This document shows positions 1 through 8,195 of a DNA stretch of 64,000 nucleotides, piece by piece. The stretch spans positions 163,287-227,286 of the forward strand of contig JACYLN010000115.1 in assembly GCA_015272515.1 (NCBI GenBank), given 5' to 3'. How positions within the stretch are numbered: the stretch's first letter is position 1; the number at the start of each line of letters is the position of its first letter. The notes below the pieces were generated by a model, which was not told the origin of the DNA, searched no databases, and saw only the letters and a list, made by a program, of their open reading frames with translations. The translations under genes and the position numbers were made by a program. This DNA is from Leptolyngbyaceae cyanobacterium C42_A2020_001. GTDB taxonomy: Bacteria; Cyanobacteriota; Cyanobacteriia; Leptolyngbyales; Leptolyngbyaceae.

Positions 1-644
1 GATTCTAAATAAACCTCCGCACCCATGTAGGTTTCCAAGATTGCCCAGTTTTCAGCAGTTGCCAGCTCTGAATCCACTACATCAAACACAAAAAATCCAC
101 CCGGTTTCAACACCCGTTTGACTTCTGCCAGCACCAATTTCCAATAATCCAGCGTGTAATAACAGCTCACCCCGGTTGAAATTACCAGATCAAACTGGGC
201 AGGTTCATAGTTCAATTGGTGGGCAGGCGCTAGCTGCACGCCTTTAAACAGTTTTGAGTTGAGTTGAGGACCCCGAGAATTTAGTAAATCTCGCGCAATG
301 CCGCTGACTTCTTGCCCGTAAAAGATGGCATCCCATTCACGCCAGGCATATATTAGAAACCCCACTCCGCAGCCAATATCCAAACAGCGTTGGTTTTTTT
401 GTGGTTTTGCCAGTTGCCAGAAAGGAGACGTAAGTTTGGCTTGCAGTAGCCCTGCATCTCGTTCCTGATAAATCGGCATGGCTTTAACTTCGTCAGGCAA
501 CTCTAGGGAGGTGCCTGAATATTCTCGATTGAAGCGGGCAGCAACCGTGGCAATTTGGTTGTCCCAATCGGGGCGATCGCGCAACACTCCAAAGCCACTA
601 TCGGATGCAGCATTGGATGACCCACCTGAGCGTTTATTTGCCAT
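1..644 (-). CDS. Class I SAM-dependent methyltransferase (3' end cut off by window edge)
   Basis: About 214 N-terminal codons are present, from an ATG at 642-644 reading leftwards off the window. Residues 88-95 read LDIGCGVG, the glycine-rich SAM-binding motif I. Further on come an FDLVIST segment (motif II-like) and VLKPGGFFVFDVVD (motif III-like), the pattern of a Rossmann-fold class I methyltransferase of the Methyltransf_11/25 type. The first 30 residues are Ser/Asn-rich and probably disordered. The substrate cannot be told from sequence. The gene faces away from the pyrophosphorylase downstream on the other strand, so no operon partner is visible inside the window. Confidence 0.85.
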   Translation of the reverse strand, partial: MANKRSGGSSNAASDSGFGVLRDRPDWDNQIATVAARFNREYSGTSLELPDEVKAMPIYQERDAGLLQAKLTSPFWQLAKPQKNQRCLDIGCGVGFLIYAWREWDAIFYGQEVSGIARDLLNSRGPQLNSKLFKGVQLAPAHQLNYEPAQFDLVISTGVSCYYTLDYWKLVLAEVKRVLKPGGFFVFDVVDSELATAENWAILETYMGAEVYLE

Positions 645-685
645 GACGGAATGAGTAACCTGCGATCGTGGACAAAGGGAATGAT

Positions 686-868
686 CTACTGACCTCTAAG
701 AATCTTATTAAAGTTCTGCCGATAGGATTTGTTGGCAATCACCAGCACAGGCCAGAGTAGCGCCAATGGTAAGCGCCCCTGACTGAAATTGGTGCGTCTA
801 AAACCAGTCCAAAATTTCCAAACTCCAAAGCCGTAAACCACCAGTGCTACTAAACCCACAATTTCCAT
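686..868 (-). CDS. Small conserved-type membrane protein, function unknown
   Basis: This is a 60-residue protein with one N-terminal hydrophobic stretch (about residues 3-18), a basic centre (FRRTNF) and a second hydrophobic stretch (about 33-45), ending in a basic tail. It looks like a small one- or two-pass inner or thylakoid membrane protein. The composition and compact tail (NKSYRQNFNKILRG) resemble short uncharacterised proteins I recall from other cyanobacteria. It sits 41 bases upstream of the methyltransferase on the same strand and may be cotranscribed with it. No function is assigned. Confidence 0.6.
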   Translation of the reverse strand: MEIVGLVALVVYGFGVWKFWTGFRRTNFSQGRLPLALLWPVLVIANKSYRQNFNKILRGQ

Positions 869-1112
869 GATTAACCCTTCAACCTGATAAACACGTGTTC
901 ACACAAGCGTAACTGTTCTATCCTACTCACAGAGGTCGGTTAGGCTGCAACCCGCTTGTAACAAGGTGTTTACAGTCACACTCAATTAACGACAGTGCCT
1001 CCCAATAGATCACCAAGTTTCGGTTCTCTCGTCAGAATAGAAGTATCGCTCAGCAATGAGCCATCAATGTCTGAAATTCCTATACATAAGCATCAGGTAA
1101 AAGGGAGGATTT

Positions 1113-3656
1113 ATGCGAGCAGTTTTAATGGCAGGAGGGTCTGGAACCCGGCTCAGACCGCTCACGTGCGATCTCCCAAAGCCTATGGTGCCTGTGCTCA
1201 ACCGCCCGATCGCGGAGCACATTATCAACTTGCTGCGGCGCAACGGCATTGATGAAGTGATTGCCACGCTGCATTACTTGCCCGATGTCATGCGCGACTA
1301 TTTTCAAGATGGTAGCGAGTTTGGAATTCAAATGACCTACGCCGTGGAAGAAGACCAACCATTGGGAACGGCTGGCTGTGTCAAAAACATTGTGGAACTG
1401 CTGGATGACACGTTTCTGGTGATTAGTGGAGATAGCATTACGGATTTTGACCTGAGAGCGGCGATCGCCTTTCATCGATCGCACAGGTCCAAAGCCACTC
1501 TAGTATTGACGCGGGTTCCCAACCCTCTGGAGTTTGGCGTGGTGATTACAGATGAAAACTACCGCATTCGGCGCTTTTTAGAAAAACCGTCGAGCAGTGA
1601 AATTTTCTCCGATACGGTTAATACAGGCACCTACATTTTGGAACCGGAAGTGCTGAACTACCTGCCTCCCAATCAGGAAATGGACTTTTCCAAAGATTTA
1701 TTCCCGCTGCTACTGGAGGAAGGGGAGCCGATGTTTGGCTACATTGCAGAAGGGTACTGGTGTGATGTGGGACATCTGGATGCCTATCGCGATGCCCAGT
1801 ACGATGCCCTCTATCGCAAAGTCAAGCTGGATGTATTGTACGAAGAACGGATGCCAGGAGTCTGGGTGGGGCAAAACACGTATATTGACCCCAGCGCCCG
1901 GATTGAAGCGCCTGTGATGTTAGGCAACAATTGCCGAATTGGTCCTCGTGTTCACATCGACGGCGGCACCGTGATTGGCGACAACGTCACTGTTGGGTCG
2001 GATGCCAACTTGAAGCGTCCCATCATCTGGAATGGAGCGATCGTGGGAGAAGAAGCCCACCTGCGCGCCTGTGTAATTGCCCGTGGAACGCGGGTCGATC
2101 GCCGTGCCCATGTCCTGGAAGGGGCAGTGGTGGGTCCCCTCTCGTCGATTGGCGAAGAGGCGCAGGTGAGTCCGGGGGTGCGAGTATGGCCCAGCAAGAA
2201 GGTTGAACCAGGGGCAATTCTCAACATCAACCTGATTTGGGGACATGCCGCTCACCGCAACCTGTTTGGGCAACGGGGTGTTTCGGGGTTGGCGAATGTG
2301 GATATTACGCCAGAGTTTGCCGTGAAGTTGGGAGCAGCTTACGGTTCGACATTAAAACCTGGTGCTCAGGTGACGGTTTCTCGTGATCAGCGGACAATTT
2401 CACGCATGGTGTCGCGATCGCTAATTGCGGGGTTGATGTCGGTGGGGGTGAACATTCTCAATCTGGAAGCGACGGCCATTCCCGTGGCGCGATCGCTGGT
2501 GCCCTCCCTCTCTATTGCAGGTGGCATCCATGTACGGGTGCATCCTGATCGCCCCGACCATATCCTGATTGAATTTTTTGACCACAAAGGCATCAATATT
2601 TCTAAGGCACGTGAGAAGAAAATCGAAGGTGCTTACTTCAAAGAAGATTTTCGCCGTGCTCAGATCCACGAAATTGGCAACGTCGCCTATGCCAACCAAC
2701 TGTTGGATACTTACGGCATTAGCTTTGAACGCCATCTGAATGTAGAGGCGATTCGCCACAGCAGTTCCAAAGTGGTGATCGACTACGTATATGCCGTGTC
2801 CGGAGCCGTTTTGCCGCAAATTCTAGCCAAGTTTGGCTGTGATGCAGTGGTACTCAATGCCAGCTTGAATCAATCGGGACCCAGTAATGCCGATCGCGAA
2901 GCTCTCCTGAGTCAGTTGGGACATGTGGTGGAAGCGGTGAAAGCAACGTTTGGCGTACAGGTGTATGCCAACGGCGAACAACTAATTTTGGTAGACGAAG
3001 CTGGCAGCCCAATTCGAGGGGAAATGCTGACAGCGCTGATGACGGAACTGATGATGACCCAGCATCCTCGTGGCACGATTGTGGTGCCCGTTCATGCCTC
3101 TAGCGCGGTGGAGCAAATTGCCCGTCGCCATGATGGACGGGTGATTCGTACAAAGGTGAACCCCACAGCGTTGATGGAAGCTTGCCAAACCAGTAGCAAC
3201 GTGGTGCTGGGCGGCAGCGGCGATATGGGCTTTATCTTTCCGCAACTGCATCCTGGCTTTGATGCCATGTTCTGTATTGCCAAGATTATCGAGCTATTGA
3301 CCATTCAAGAGCGATCGCTGGGACAGATTCGGGCAGATTTGCCCAGAGTCAACCACAAAACCTACACCGTTCGTTGTCCCTGGTCGGCAAAAGGGGCACT
3401 GATGCGCCGTTTGGTAGAAACCCATCCTGTGGAGTGTTTAGAACTGGTGGATGGCGTGAAGATTTTCGATTATCACCACGATGGCTGGGTATTGATTCTG
3501 CCCGATGCCGGGGAACCGCTCGTCCACATTTTTGCTAACAGCACCGATCGCGGTTGGGTGGATGAAACCTTGCGCGAGTACCGCATTCGGGTTCAAGAAT
3601 TTGTCGATCAAGAACAGGAAACCGAAGAGGTTTACGCCGAAAGTTCCCTGTATTAA
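1113..3656 (+). CDS. Mannose-1-phosphate guanylyltransferase-like protein fused to a degenerate phosphohexomutase domain
   Basis: The 847-residue protein has three parts. Residues 1 to about 230 are a nucleotidyltransferase with the signature GGSGTRLRPLT (8-18), LPKP and an ISGDS metal/sugar site. Residues about 250-380 are left-handed beta-helix hexapeptide repeats. From about 385 onward the sequence follows the phosphomannomutase/phosphoglucomutase fold. It should make GDP-mannose (or another NDP-sugar) for surface polysaccharides. The mutase part looks catalytically dead: where the phosphoserine loop (TASHNP) is expected, the sequence after GG (470-471) reads IHVRVHPDRPDH, and no DGDxDR metal loop is seen. 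SD GGGAGG lies just before the ATG. The stop abuts the convergent gene at 3657. This fused architecture is known in cyanobacteria; the nucleotide specificity is inferred. Confidence 0.85.
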   Translation: MRAVLMAGGSGTRLRPLTCDLPKPMVPVLNRPIAEHIINLLRRNGIDEVIATLHYLPDVMRDYFQDGSEFGIQMTYAVEEDQPLGTAGCVKNIVELLDDTFLVISGDSITDFDLRAAIAFHRSHRSKATLVLTRVPNPLEFGVVITDENYRIRRFLEKPSSSEIFSDTVNTGTYILEPEVLNYLPPNQEMDFSKDLFPLLLEEGEPMFGYIAEGYWCDVGHLDAYRDAQYDALYRKVKLDVLYEERMPGVWVGQNTYIDPSARIEAPVMLGNNCRIGPRVHIDGGTVIGDNVTVGSDANLKRPIIWNGAIVGEEAHLRACVIARGTRVDRRAHVLEGAVVGPLSSIGEEAQVSPGVRVWPSKKVEPGAILNINLIWGHAAHRNLFGQRGVSGLANVDITPEFAVKLGAAYGSTLKPGAQVTVSRDQRTISRMVSRSLIAGLMSVGVNILNLEATAIPVARSLVPSLSIAGGIHVRVHPDRPDHILIEFFDHKGINISKAREKKIEGAYFKEDFRRAQIHEIGNVAYANQLLDTYGISFERHLNVEAIRHSSSKVVIDYVYAVSGAVLPQILAKFGCDAVVLNASLNQSGPSNADREALLSQLGHVVEAVKATFGVQVYANGEQLILVDEAGSPIRGEMLTALMTELMMTQHPRGTIVVPVHASSAVEQIARRHDGRVIRTKVNPTALMEACQTSSNVVLGGSGDMGFIFPQLHPGFDAMFCIAKIIELLTIQERSLGQIRADLPRVNHKTYTVRCPWSAKGALMRRLVETHPVECLELVDGVKIFDYHHDGWVLILPDAGEPLVHIFANSTDRGWVDETLREYRIRVQEFVDQEQETEEVYAESSLY

Positions 3657-3989
3657 TTAGAATCTGAAGCGACGGGTGAACAGCAGCTTGTAGCCGACGG
3701 CGATCGCGCCAAACGCTACCAAAAAGTTCCATAGGCTGGTGGGCTTGAGGAAAACGCCACCCGTGAGGAAGACCAGAATCACGCCTGCGGTCAGCAAAAT
3801 CCAGCCGAATTTGCCTGTTTGCCGGGGAAACACAATCAAGGAAATAACGCCACCCATAATTGCCAACACCGACCCCATTGCAGGCAGGTTGCGCCAGAAG
3901 AAGGGCGAGTAGTAGGTGGAAAACATGATGTTTTGACCGAGAAAGTAGATTCCTGCGACAAGAAACAAAATGCCTAGCAACTTTTGCAT
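3657..3989 (-). CDS. Small polytopic membrane protein, unknown function
   Basis: The 110-residue protein has about four hydrophobic segments (roughly residues 3-20, 36-54, 60-78 and 86-103) separated by short basic loops, and ends in a basic RRFRF tail. Such a profile fits an integral membrane protein with no sizeable soluble domain. Its stop codon lies directly against the stop of the convergent pyrophosphorylase gene, with no base between them, so there is no room for a separate terminator. I recognise no named family. Confidence 0.65.
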   Translation of the reverse strand: MQKLLGILFLVAGIYFLGQNIMFSTYYSPFFWRNLPAMGSVLAIMGGVISLIVFPRQTGKFGWILLTAGVILVFLTGGVFLKPTSLWNFLVAFGAIAVGYKLLFTRRFRF

Positions 3990-4112
3990 AAGGGGTGTTA
4001 GTGAGATTTACTCAGTTGAATTGTCTTGCCAGACAACATCAAGCTGAGACAAGGCAATTCCAGAACATACGCGATGCGCGACTTTCTTGAAGTTCCCTTC
4101 AATGCTGCCTTT

Positions 4113-4211
4113 GCCCTCATCCCCAGCCCTTCTCCCAACATTGGGAGCCAGAAAGGGTTTCAACTCCCTCCTCGCCCAGTTTTGGGAGAGGAGGGTTGGG
4201 GAGGTGAGGGC
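4113..4211. repeat. Imperfect inverted repeat, possible dispersed cyanobacterial palindrome
   Basis: The left arm at 4113-4137 (GCCCTCATCCCCAGCCCTTC...) is largely complementary to the right arm at 4183-4211 (...GGTTGGGGAGGTGAGGGC), with about 45 bases between. Elements of this composition are common between genes in filamentous cyanobacteria. It lies between two minus-strand genes. Short open frames across it on both strands are compositional artefacts. Confidence 0.6.
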
Positions 4212-4234
4212 GAAATAGTTGCACATTGCGTTGA

Positions 4235-5104
4235 TCACTCTGCCAACGCTGAAATCGATAGGGCTAGCTGATAAATTTGGCGACGGGGTAAAGAGGTTTG
4301 TTGCGCTAGTTGACGGCTTGCCTGAGATCGAGAAAGCCCCTGTTTCAGCAAATCCTGTAATTCAGCGATCAAAGCGTCTTCCGAAAGAATGGGCTGGCTG
4401 AGTTCGGCTCCGGCAACGACGAGGGTAAATTCGCCTGCGGGTTCGCGTTGGCTATAGTGCACGATCTCCTCTGCCACCGTGCCGCGCCACACTTCCTCGT
4501 GCAGTTTGGTGATTTCGCGTGCCAAAACAATAGCGCGATCGCCGCCAAACACACTGGCAATGTCCTCTAGCGTTTGCCGCAACCGATGGGGCGCTTCGTA
4601 AAACACCAGCGTCCGGCTTTCAGCCTTGAGTTCTTCCAGGCGTTCTCGTCGGCGAGCGGGGCTGTTATTGGGCAAAAAACCTTCAAATACAAAGCGATCA
4701 CTGGGCAACCCAGAAACTACCAGAGCAGAAATGGCGGCAGTGGGTCCAGGAATGGGTACGACTGGAATTCCTTCCTCCACGCACACTTTCACCAATTCAT
4801 AACCAGGGTCGGAAATTCCCGGCATTCCAGCATCGGTCACTAATGCGATCGCCTGCCCCTGCTGCAACCGCCGCACCATGTCGGGAATGCGTGACTTCTG
4901 GTTGTGCTCGTAGTAGCTCACCTGCGGCGTTTGGATCTGAAAATGCTGGAGTAGCCTTCCGGTGTGGCGCGTGTCTTCCGCCGCGATCGCATCCACTGCT
5001 TGCAAAATCCGCACTGCCCGGAAGGTCATATCCTCCAGATTGCCGATGGGCGTACCCACCAAATACAACGTTCCAGGTTTGGGATCAGTCGGTGTGTTTT
5101 TCAT
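4235..5104 (-). CDS. rsmI: 16S rRNA (cytidine-1402-2'-O)-methyltransferase RsmI
   Basis: The 289-residue protein is of usual length for the family. RsmI uses SAM to 2'-O-methylate C1402 in the ribosomal decoding centre. The N-terminus has LYLVGTPIGNLEDMTFRA and then AAEDTRHTGRLL, both hallmarks of the tetrapyrrole-methylase-fold RsmI family. VTDAGMPGISDPG and the proline-rich VVPIPGPTAAISAL follow, and FYEAPHRL occurs mid-protein. All the expected conserved blocks are present. It starts at an ATG at 5104, 68 bases downstream of the EEP-family gene on the same strand. Confidence 0.95.
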   Translation of the reverse strand: MKNTPTDPKPGTLYLVGTPIGNLEDMTFRAVRILQAVDAIAAEDTRHTGRLLQHFQIQTPQVSYYEHNQKSRIPDMVRRLQQGQAIALVTDAGMPGISDPGYELVKVCVEEGIPVVPIPGPTAAISALVVSGLPSDRFVFEGFLPNNSPARRRERLEELKAESRTLVFYEAPHRLRQTLEDIASVFGGDRAIVLAREITKLHEEVWRGTVAEEIVHYSQREPAGEFTLVVAGAELSQPILSEDALIAELQDLLKQGLSRSQASRQLAQQTSLPRRQIYQLALSISALAE

Positions 5105-5172
5105 GCCAGTTTGAGTTCAAATTGTTGCCCAAATTGAGCAGGTGCCCTTTTCTCCAAACCATAACAGCCGAA

Positions 5173-6156
5173 TCATCCGTTGAACTCAACCAATAACGGC
5201 AGATGATCAGAACCAATGTTAGAGCCAATGCTGCGATCGCGGGTGGCAAAGTCGGGACTGTGCAGGCAATGGTCAATCGGGATTTGCAAAAACGCGGGCA
5301 AGCTGGAATGCCAGGTGGGTTGGATGCCGAAACCGGGTTGAGAGTTGACTAAGCGGCTGTTTGCCAGCAGGGTACGAAACGACAGCGACCAGGGCGTATT
5401 GTTGAAATCGCCAATCACAATCAGGCTACGCTCTGGCTGTTGCTGGCTCCACTCCGCTAGAGCTGCGAATTCTTGCTGTTGATAGGCAACGGTTCCAGCA
5501 CTGCGAGGGCGGATGGAGTGGAAGCACAACAGCTCAATCGCCCGTCCGGCAACGGCAATTGTCGCTTTCAGTAAGGGGCGATCGCTGCTGGGTGGTAAAT
5601 GAATCACCTCTGCCCCCAAGACTTGAATTGGCTGTTGAGGTTTTCGCGCCACAAACCAGGCGCTCCCGTGACTGTTATTACGCGGCTCAGCTTTGATCAA
5701 TTGATAATGCGTCAATTTCGTTTGCAGGATAGGTAACGTTTCCGGGCTAACTTCCAGCAACGAAAGCAGGTCTGTCGTTTGCTGATTAGCGAACTTGACT
5801 GTCTGGCTCACATCCAGATTGTCGCGGTCGAGGGTGATGTGCAGCAGGCGCAGATGGGTTGTGGATGGAGTGGCGATCGCTGCCTTGCCGCTCAGGTTTC
5901 CCAGATTCCACGCTGTCGGCAATACCAAACTCAAATTCACAACCAACGGCACCAGCCACAGCAATGACCATTGTTTTGCTGTCCACGGCTGACGCGATAG
6001 CAAACCTACAAACACGGCAATCAGCAAAATCAGGCAATATTGAGGACGGGGATGCTCCAAAAAGCTGAAGCCCCACCATATCGATCCGGCAAATCCTAAA
6101 AAGGTGGCAACTGTAACTCCTGCTGCCAGCGTCTTTACCCAAACTGCGATCGCCAA
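5173..6156 (-). CDS. Membrane-anchored endonuclease/exonuclease/phosphatase (EEP) family protein
   Basis: The 327-residue protein has an N-terminal membrane region of about three hydrophobic segments (roughly residues 5-30, 38-52 and 62-82). A soluble EEP-fold domain follows. Catalytic-type motifs visible are LLEVSPE, IGDFNNTPWS (Asp/Asn pair), IDHCLHSPD and the terminal GSDHLPLLVEF (SDH motif). Members are Mg-dependent phosphodiesterases or phosphatases; the substrate here is unknown. The layout resembles YafD-like membrane-linked EEP proteins. The proposed start is a TTG at 6156, the least certain part of the call. It lies upstream of rsmI in the same direction. Confidence 0.8.
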   Translation of the reverse strand: MAIAVWVKTLAAGVTVATFLGFAGSIWWGFSFLEHPRPQYCLILLIAVFVGLLSRQPWTAKQWSLLWLVPLVVNLSLVLPTAWNLGNLSGKAAIATPSTTHLRLLHITLDRDNLDVSQTVKFANQQTTDLLSLLEVSPETLPILQTKLTHYQLIKAEPRNNSHGSAWFVARKPQQPIQVLGAEVIHLPPSSDRPLLKATIAVAGRAIELLCFHSIRPRSAGTVAYQQQEFAALAEWSQQQPERSLIVIGDFNNTPWSLSFRTLLANSRLVNSQPGFGIQPTWHSSLPAFLQIPIDHCLHSPDFATRDRSIGSNIGSDHLPLLVEFNG

Positions 6157-6473
6157 AACTGCCCCCTCGTCCTAACCTGTACACCTAGCTCGACTAAGAT
6201 CCAAACATTTGTGCCGGGGGACTTCCCCCCGCGCCCCAGCTTTTTGGGGTCCTAACTCCCGTTCGGCTGAGCTCACGTCGAAGCCCAAACCCCCCGAAAA
6301 AAAGTCTCTAGAGAAACCCGTTCGCCGATGGATGAGACGTTGTTGGATGCACTCTGCCAATCTCCAAAAAGGTATTTAGCAAGGCCTCACCTAAACAAAA
6401 TCAGTAACTAACTCATTTCCTGCTTACTCTCCTCTACCTTCCCCATTACCTGTTACCCCCTCACCCCTTCCCC
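6157..6473. other. Intergenic region with dispersed short repeat, no gene seen
   Basis: This is a 317-base divergent spacer between the EEP gene (minus) and the PfkB gene (plus). It holds C- and G-rich runs (GGGGGACTTCCCCCCG near 6217-6232) and, at 6261-6284, GTTCGGCTGAGCTCACGTCG..., which resembles a short palindrome-like repeat I recall from many cyanobacteria. The right third is pyrimidine-rich. No coding region or recognisable RNA is seen; promoters for both flanking genes must lie here. Confidence 0.5.
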
Positions 6474-7364
6474 ATGCCCGGACTCTTCATTGGCTTAACT
6501 ACTCTGGATCTGATCTATCGTGCCCCGCAGCCCCCGGCCGCCAATCAGAAGTTGGTTGCCTCGGATTACGCGGTTGCTGCCGGAGGTCCCGCTACCAATG
6601 CCGCCGTTGCTTTTGCGGCTCTGGGCAATGAGGCAACGATTCTGAGTGCAGTTGGGTGTCATCCAATCACTCACCTGATCCTGGCAGATTTGCAGCAGTG
6701 TGGAGTTCAGGTGTGTGATCTGAGTCCGGCAAAGGTAGAACCGCCCCCTGTCTCTTCCATCATCGTGACAGAGGTAACGGGGGAACGGGCTGTGATTTCG
6801 ATCAATGCGGTGAAAACGGCGGTTGCGGTTGAATCAATTCCCGCTGGAGTGCTGGATGGCGTGGATGTGGTGTTAATTGACGGACATCAAATGCACGTTG
6901 GGCAGGCGATCGCGCAGCAGGCAAAGGCTCAAACCATCCCGGTTGTGATCGATGGCGGAAGCTGGAAAGATGGCTTTGAACACGTTTTACCGTTGGCCGA
7001 CTTTGTGATTTGCTCTGCTAATTTTCATCCCCCTGGTTGCCGTACTGAACCAGACGCGATCGCCTATTTGCAAACGTTGGGTATTCCCCACATCGCCATC
7101 ACTCATGGAGAAAAGCCGATTCAGGTGTGCGATCTCGGGCAACTCAGCACCATTCCGGTTCCCCAAATTCGCGCCGTTGATACATTGGGCGCAGGCGACA
7201 TTTTTCATGGCGCATTCTGTCACTACATTCTGCAAACTAGTTTTGTGCAAGCGCTGGAGCAAGCAGCTAACGTCGCGGCGCGATCGTGTCAGCAGTTTGG
7301 AACCCGTGCCTGGATGCAAGTAATAGGTGACATTAAGGAACGAAAAGACGACCTGCTCCGATGA
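6474..7364 (+). CDS. PfkB/ribokinase-family carbohydrate kinase
   Basis: The 296-residue protein has the family's N-terminal glycine signature (AAGGPATNAAVAFAALG, residues about 35-51) and the C-terminal signature DTLGAGDIFHGAF beginning at D236, where D242 is the expected catalytic base. It should phosphorylate a sugar or related alcohol with ATP; the specific substrate cannot be told, as the lid region is not diagnostic. The start is the first ATG after a pyrimidine-rich leader, and no strong SD is seen. Its last 32 bases overlap the 3' end of the convergent PIN-like gene. Confidence 0.88.
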   Translation: MPGLFIGLTTLDLIYRAPQPPAANQKLVASDYAVAAGGPATNAAVAFAALGNEATILSAVGCHPITHLILADLQQCGVQVCDLSPAKVEPPPVSSIIVTEVTGERAVISINAVKTAVAVESIPAGVLDGVDVVLIDGHQMHVGQAIAQQAKAQTIPVVIDGGSWKDGFEHVLPLADFVICSANFHPPGCRTEPDAIAYLQTLGIPHIAITHGEKPIQVCDLGQLSTIPVPQIRAVDTLGAGDIFHGAFCHYILQTSFVQALEQAANVAARSCQQFGTRAWMQVIGDIKERKDDLLR

Positions 7365-7728
7365 AATTTTTAATATCAATCAAGATTTCCAAAATGCGGT
7401 CAACCCAGAGATTTCGGTAAACTCGGTCTTCTAAGAGGCGATCAGGATTACTAATGGTGATAACAGGAAGCGAAGTTGCATAACTTTCCTCGCGCAGAAC
7501 TTGCTCTAGAGAATCCTCGTCTTTCATACTCCGATTAGCGGTAAGCAAAATCATTTGACTGGATTGAGCCACTTGCCAAACCACGCGATCGCTGCTGTTA
7601 ATCGACAGATTTATCTCCTTGAAAGTCACAAAGCGGATTGGAAGTAGTTCTAACCAACCCTGACTCGCGATAGTTCCCAGCAAAATTTCTGCATGTCCTC
7701 CTAAATTGTGGTCAACGAGGAGAATCAT
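7333..7728 (-). CDS. PIN-like (DUF5615-type) protein, probable toxin-like partner
   Basis: The 131-residue protein opens with ILLVDHNLGGHAEILL, the aspartate-led N-terminus of PIN-like/DUF5615 proteins (acidic residue in strand 1), and carries a mid-protein MILLTANRSMKDEDSLE segment where the conserved T-N-D-x-D-like acidic cluster falls. Such proteins are predicted ribonuclease toxins in two-gene modules. It overlaps the upstream DUF433 gene by four bases (ATGA), typical of translational coupling. Its 3' end runs 32 bases into the convergent PfkB gene. Family assignment rests on motifs and context, and activity is inferred. Confidence 0.65.
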   Translation of the reverse strand: MILLVDHNLGGHAEILLGTIASQGWLELLPIRFVTFKEINLSINSSDRVVWQVAQSSQMILLTANRSMKDEDSLEQVLREESYATSLPVITISNPDRLLEDRVYRNLWVDRILEILIDIKNFIGAGRLFVP

Positions 7729-8099
7729 CTTTCCGCGCTATGTCTAGCCTTCTGCTCACGAAGTTTTGCCCAAAGAACCTCTCTATCTGGTTTGGGCGGT
7801 ATCAATGCAATTCGGGCGAAATGTTCACGATTACGCTCTTCCCAATATTGCCGATTTTCTGCAGCCTGTTGCAAAACTACCTGATATTCTGCTTCGACCT
7901 CTGCACGATTTGCTTCAATATAGGCTAAGGCAACACTCATCTGGGTCTCCGTCAAGTCAAATAAGGAGCCGATAAACTTTGGAGGGTACTGAGACTTGAC
8001 ATAGTCCATCACATCGTAGAGGGTGATACGTGTTCCTGAAATAGTCAGCCCACGCTCTGTGCGAATAATTTCTGCTCCCCCAGTTGATGCCAGTGACAT
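7725..8099 (-). CDS. DUF433-family protein, probable antitoxin-like partner
   Basis: The 124-residue protein has the DUF433 core: residues about 10-60 read IIRTERGLTISGTRITLYDV, then a segment of the form DLTETQMSVALAYIEANRAEVEAEY. DUF433 is a small helix-turn-helix-like domain frequently placed just before PIN-like/DUF5615 genes as a putative antitoxin. The remainder (about 70-124) is an Arg/Glu-rich helix that could bind the partner. The stop overlaps the start of the PIN-like gene. It is divergent from cysQ, with 96 bases between starts, where both promoters must lie. Confidence 0.75.
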   Translation of the reverse strand: MSLASTGGAEIIRTERGLTISGTRITLYDVMDYVKSQYPPKFIGSLFDLTETQMSVALAYIEANRAEVEAEYQVVLQQAAENRQYWEERNREHFARIALIPPKPDREVLWAKLREQKARHSAER

Positions 8100-8195
8100 A
8101 CCTTTCCGTCTGTAAGAATGAACCTCTATGATATCCTACGCAAAACAGGAGTAGAGGTCGATCGCTGAAGTCCTGGTTGAGGCAAGGAATAGCGC

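Noticed and set aside
995..1252. 85-codon plus-strand frame overlapping the pyrophosphorylase start
   Set aside because: It lies mostly in another frame of a clear gene, has no family pattern, and the start region is promoter DNA.
4008..4271. Open frames on both strands over 4.0-4.3 kb
   Set aside because: They fall on an inverted repeat, and their composition (runs of P, S and G) reflects the repeat rather than a protein.
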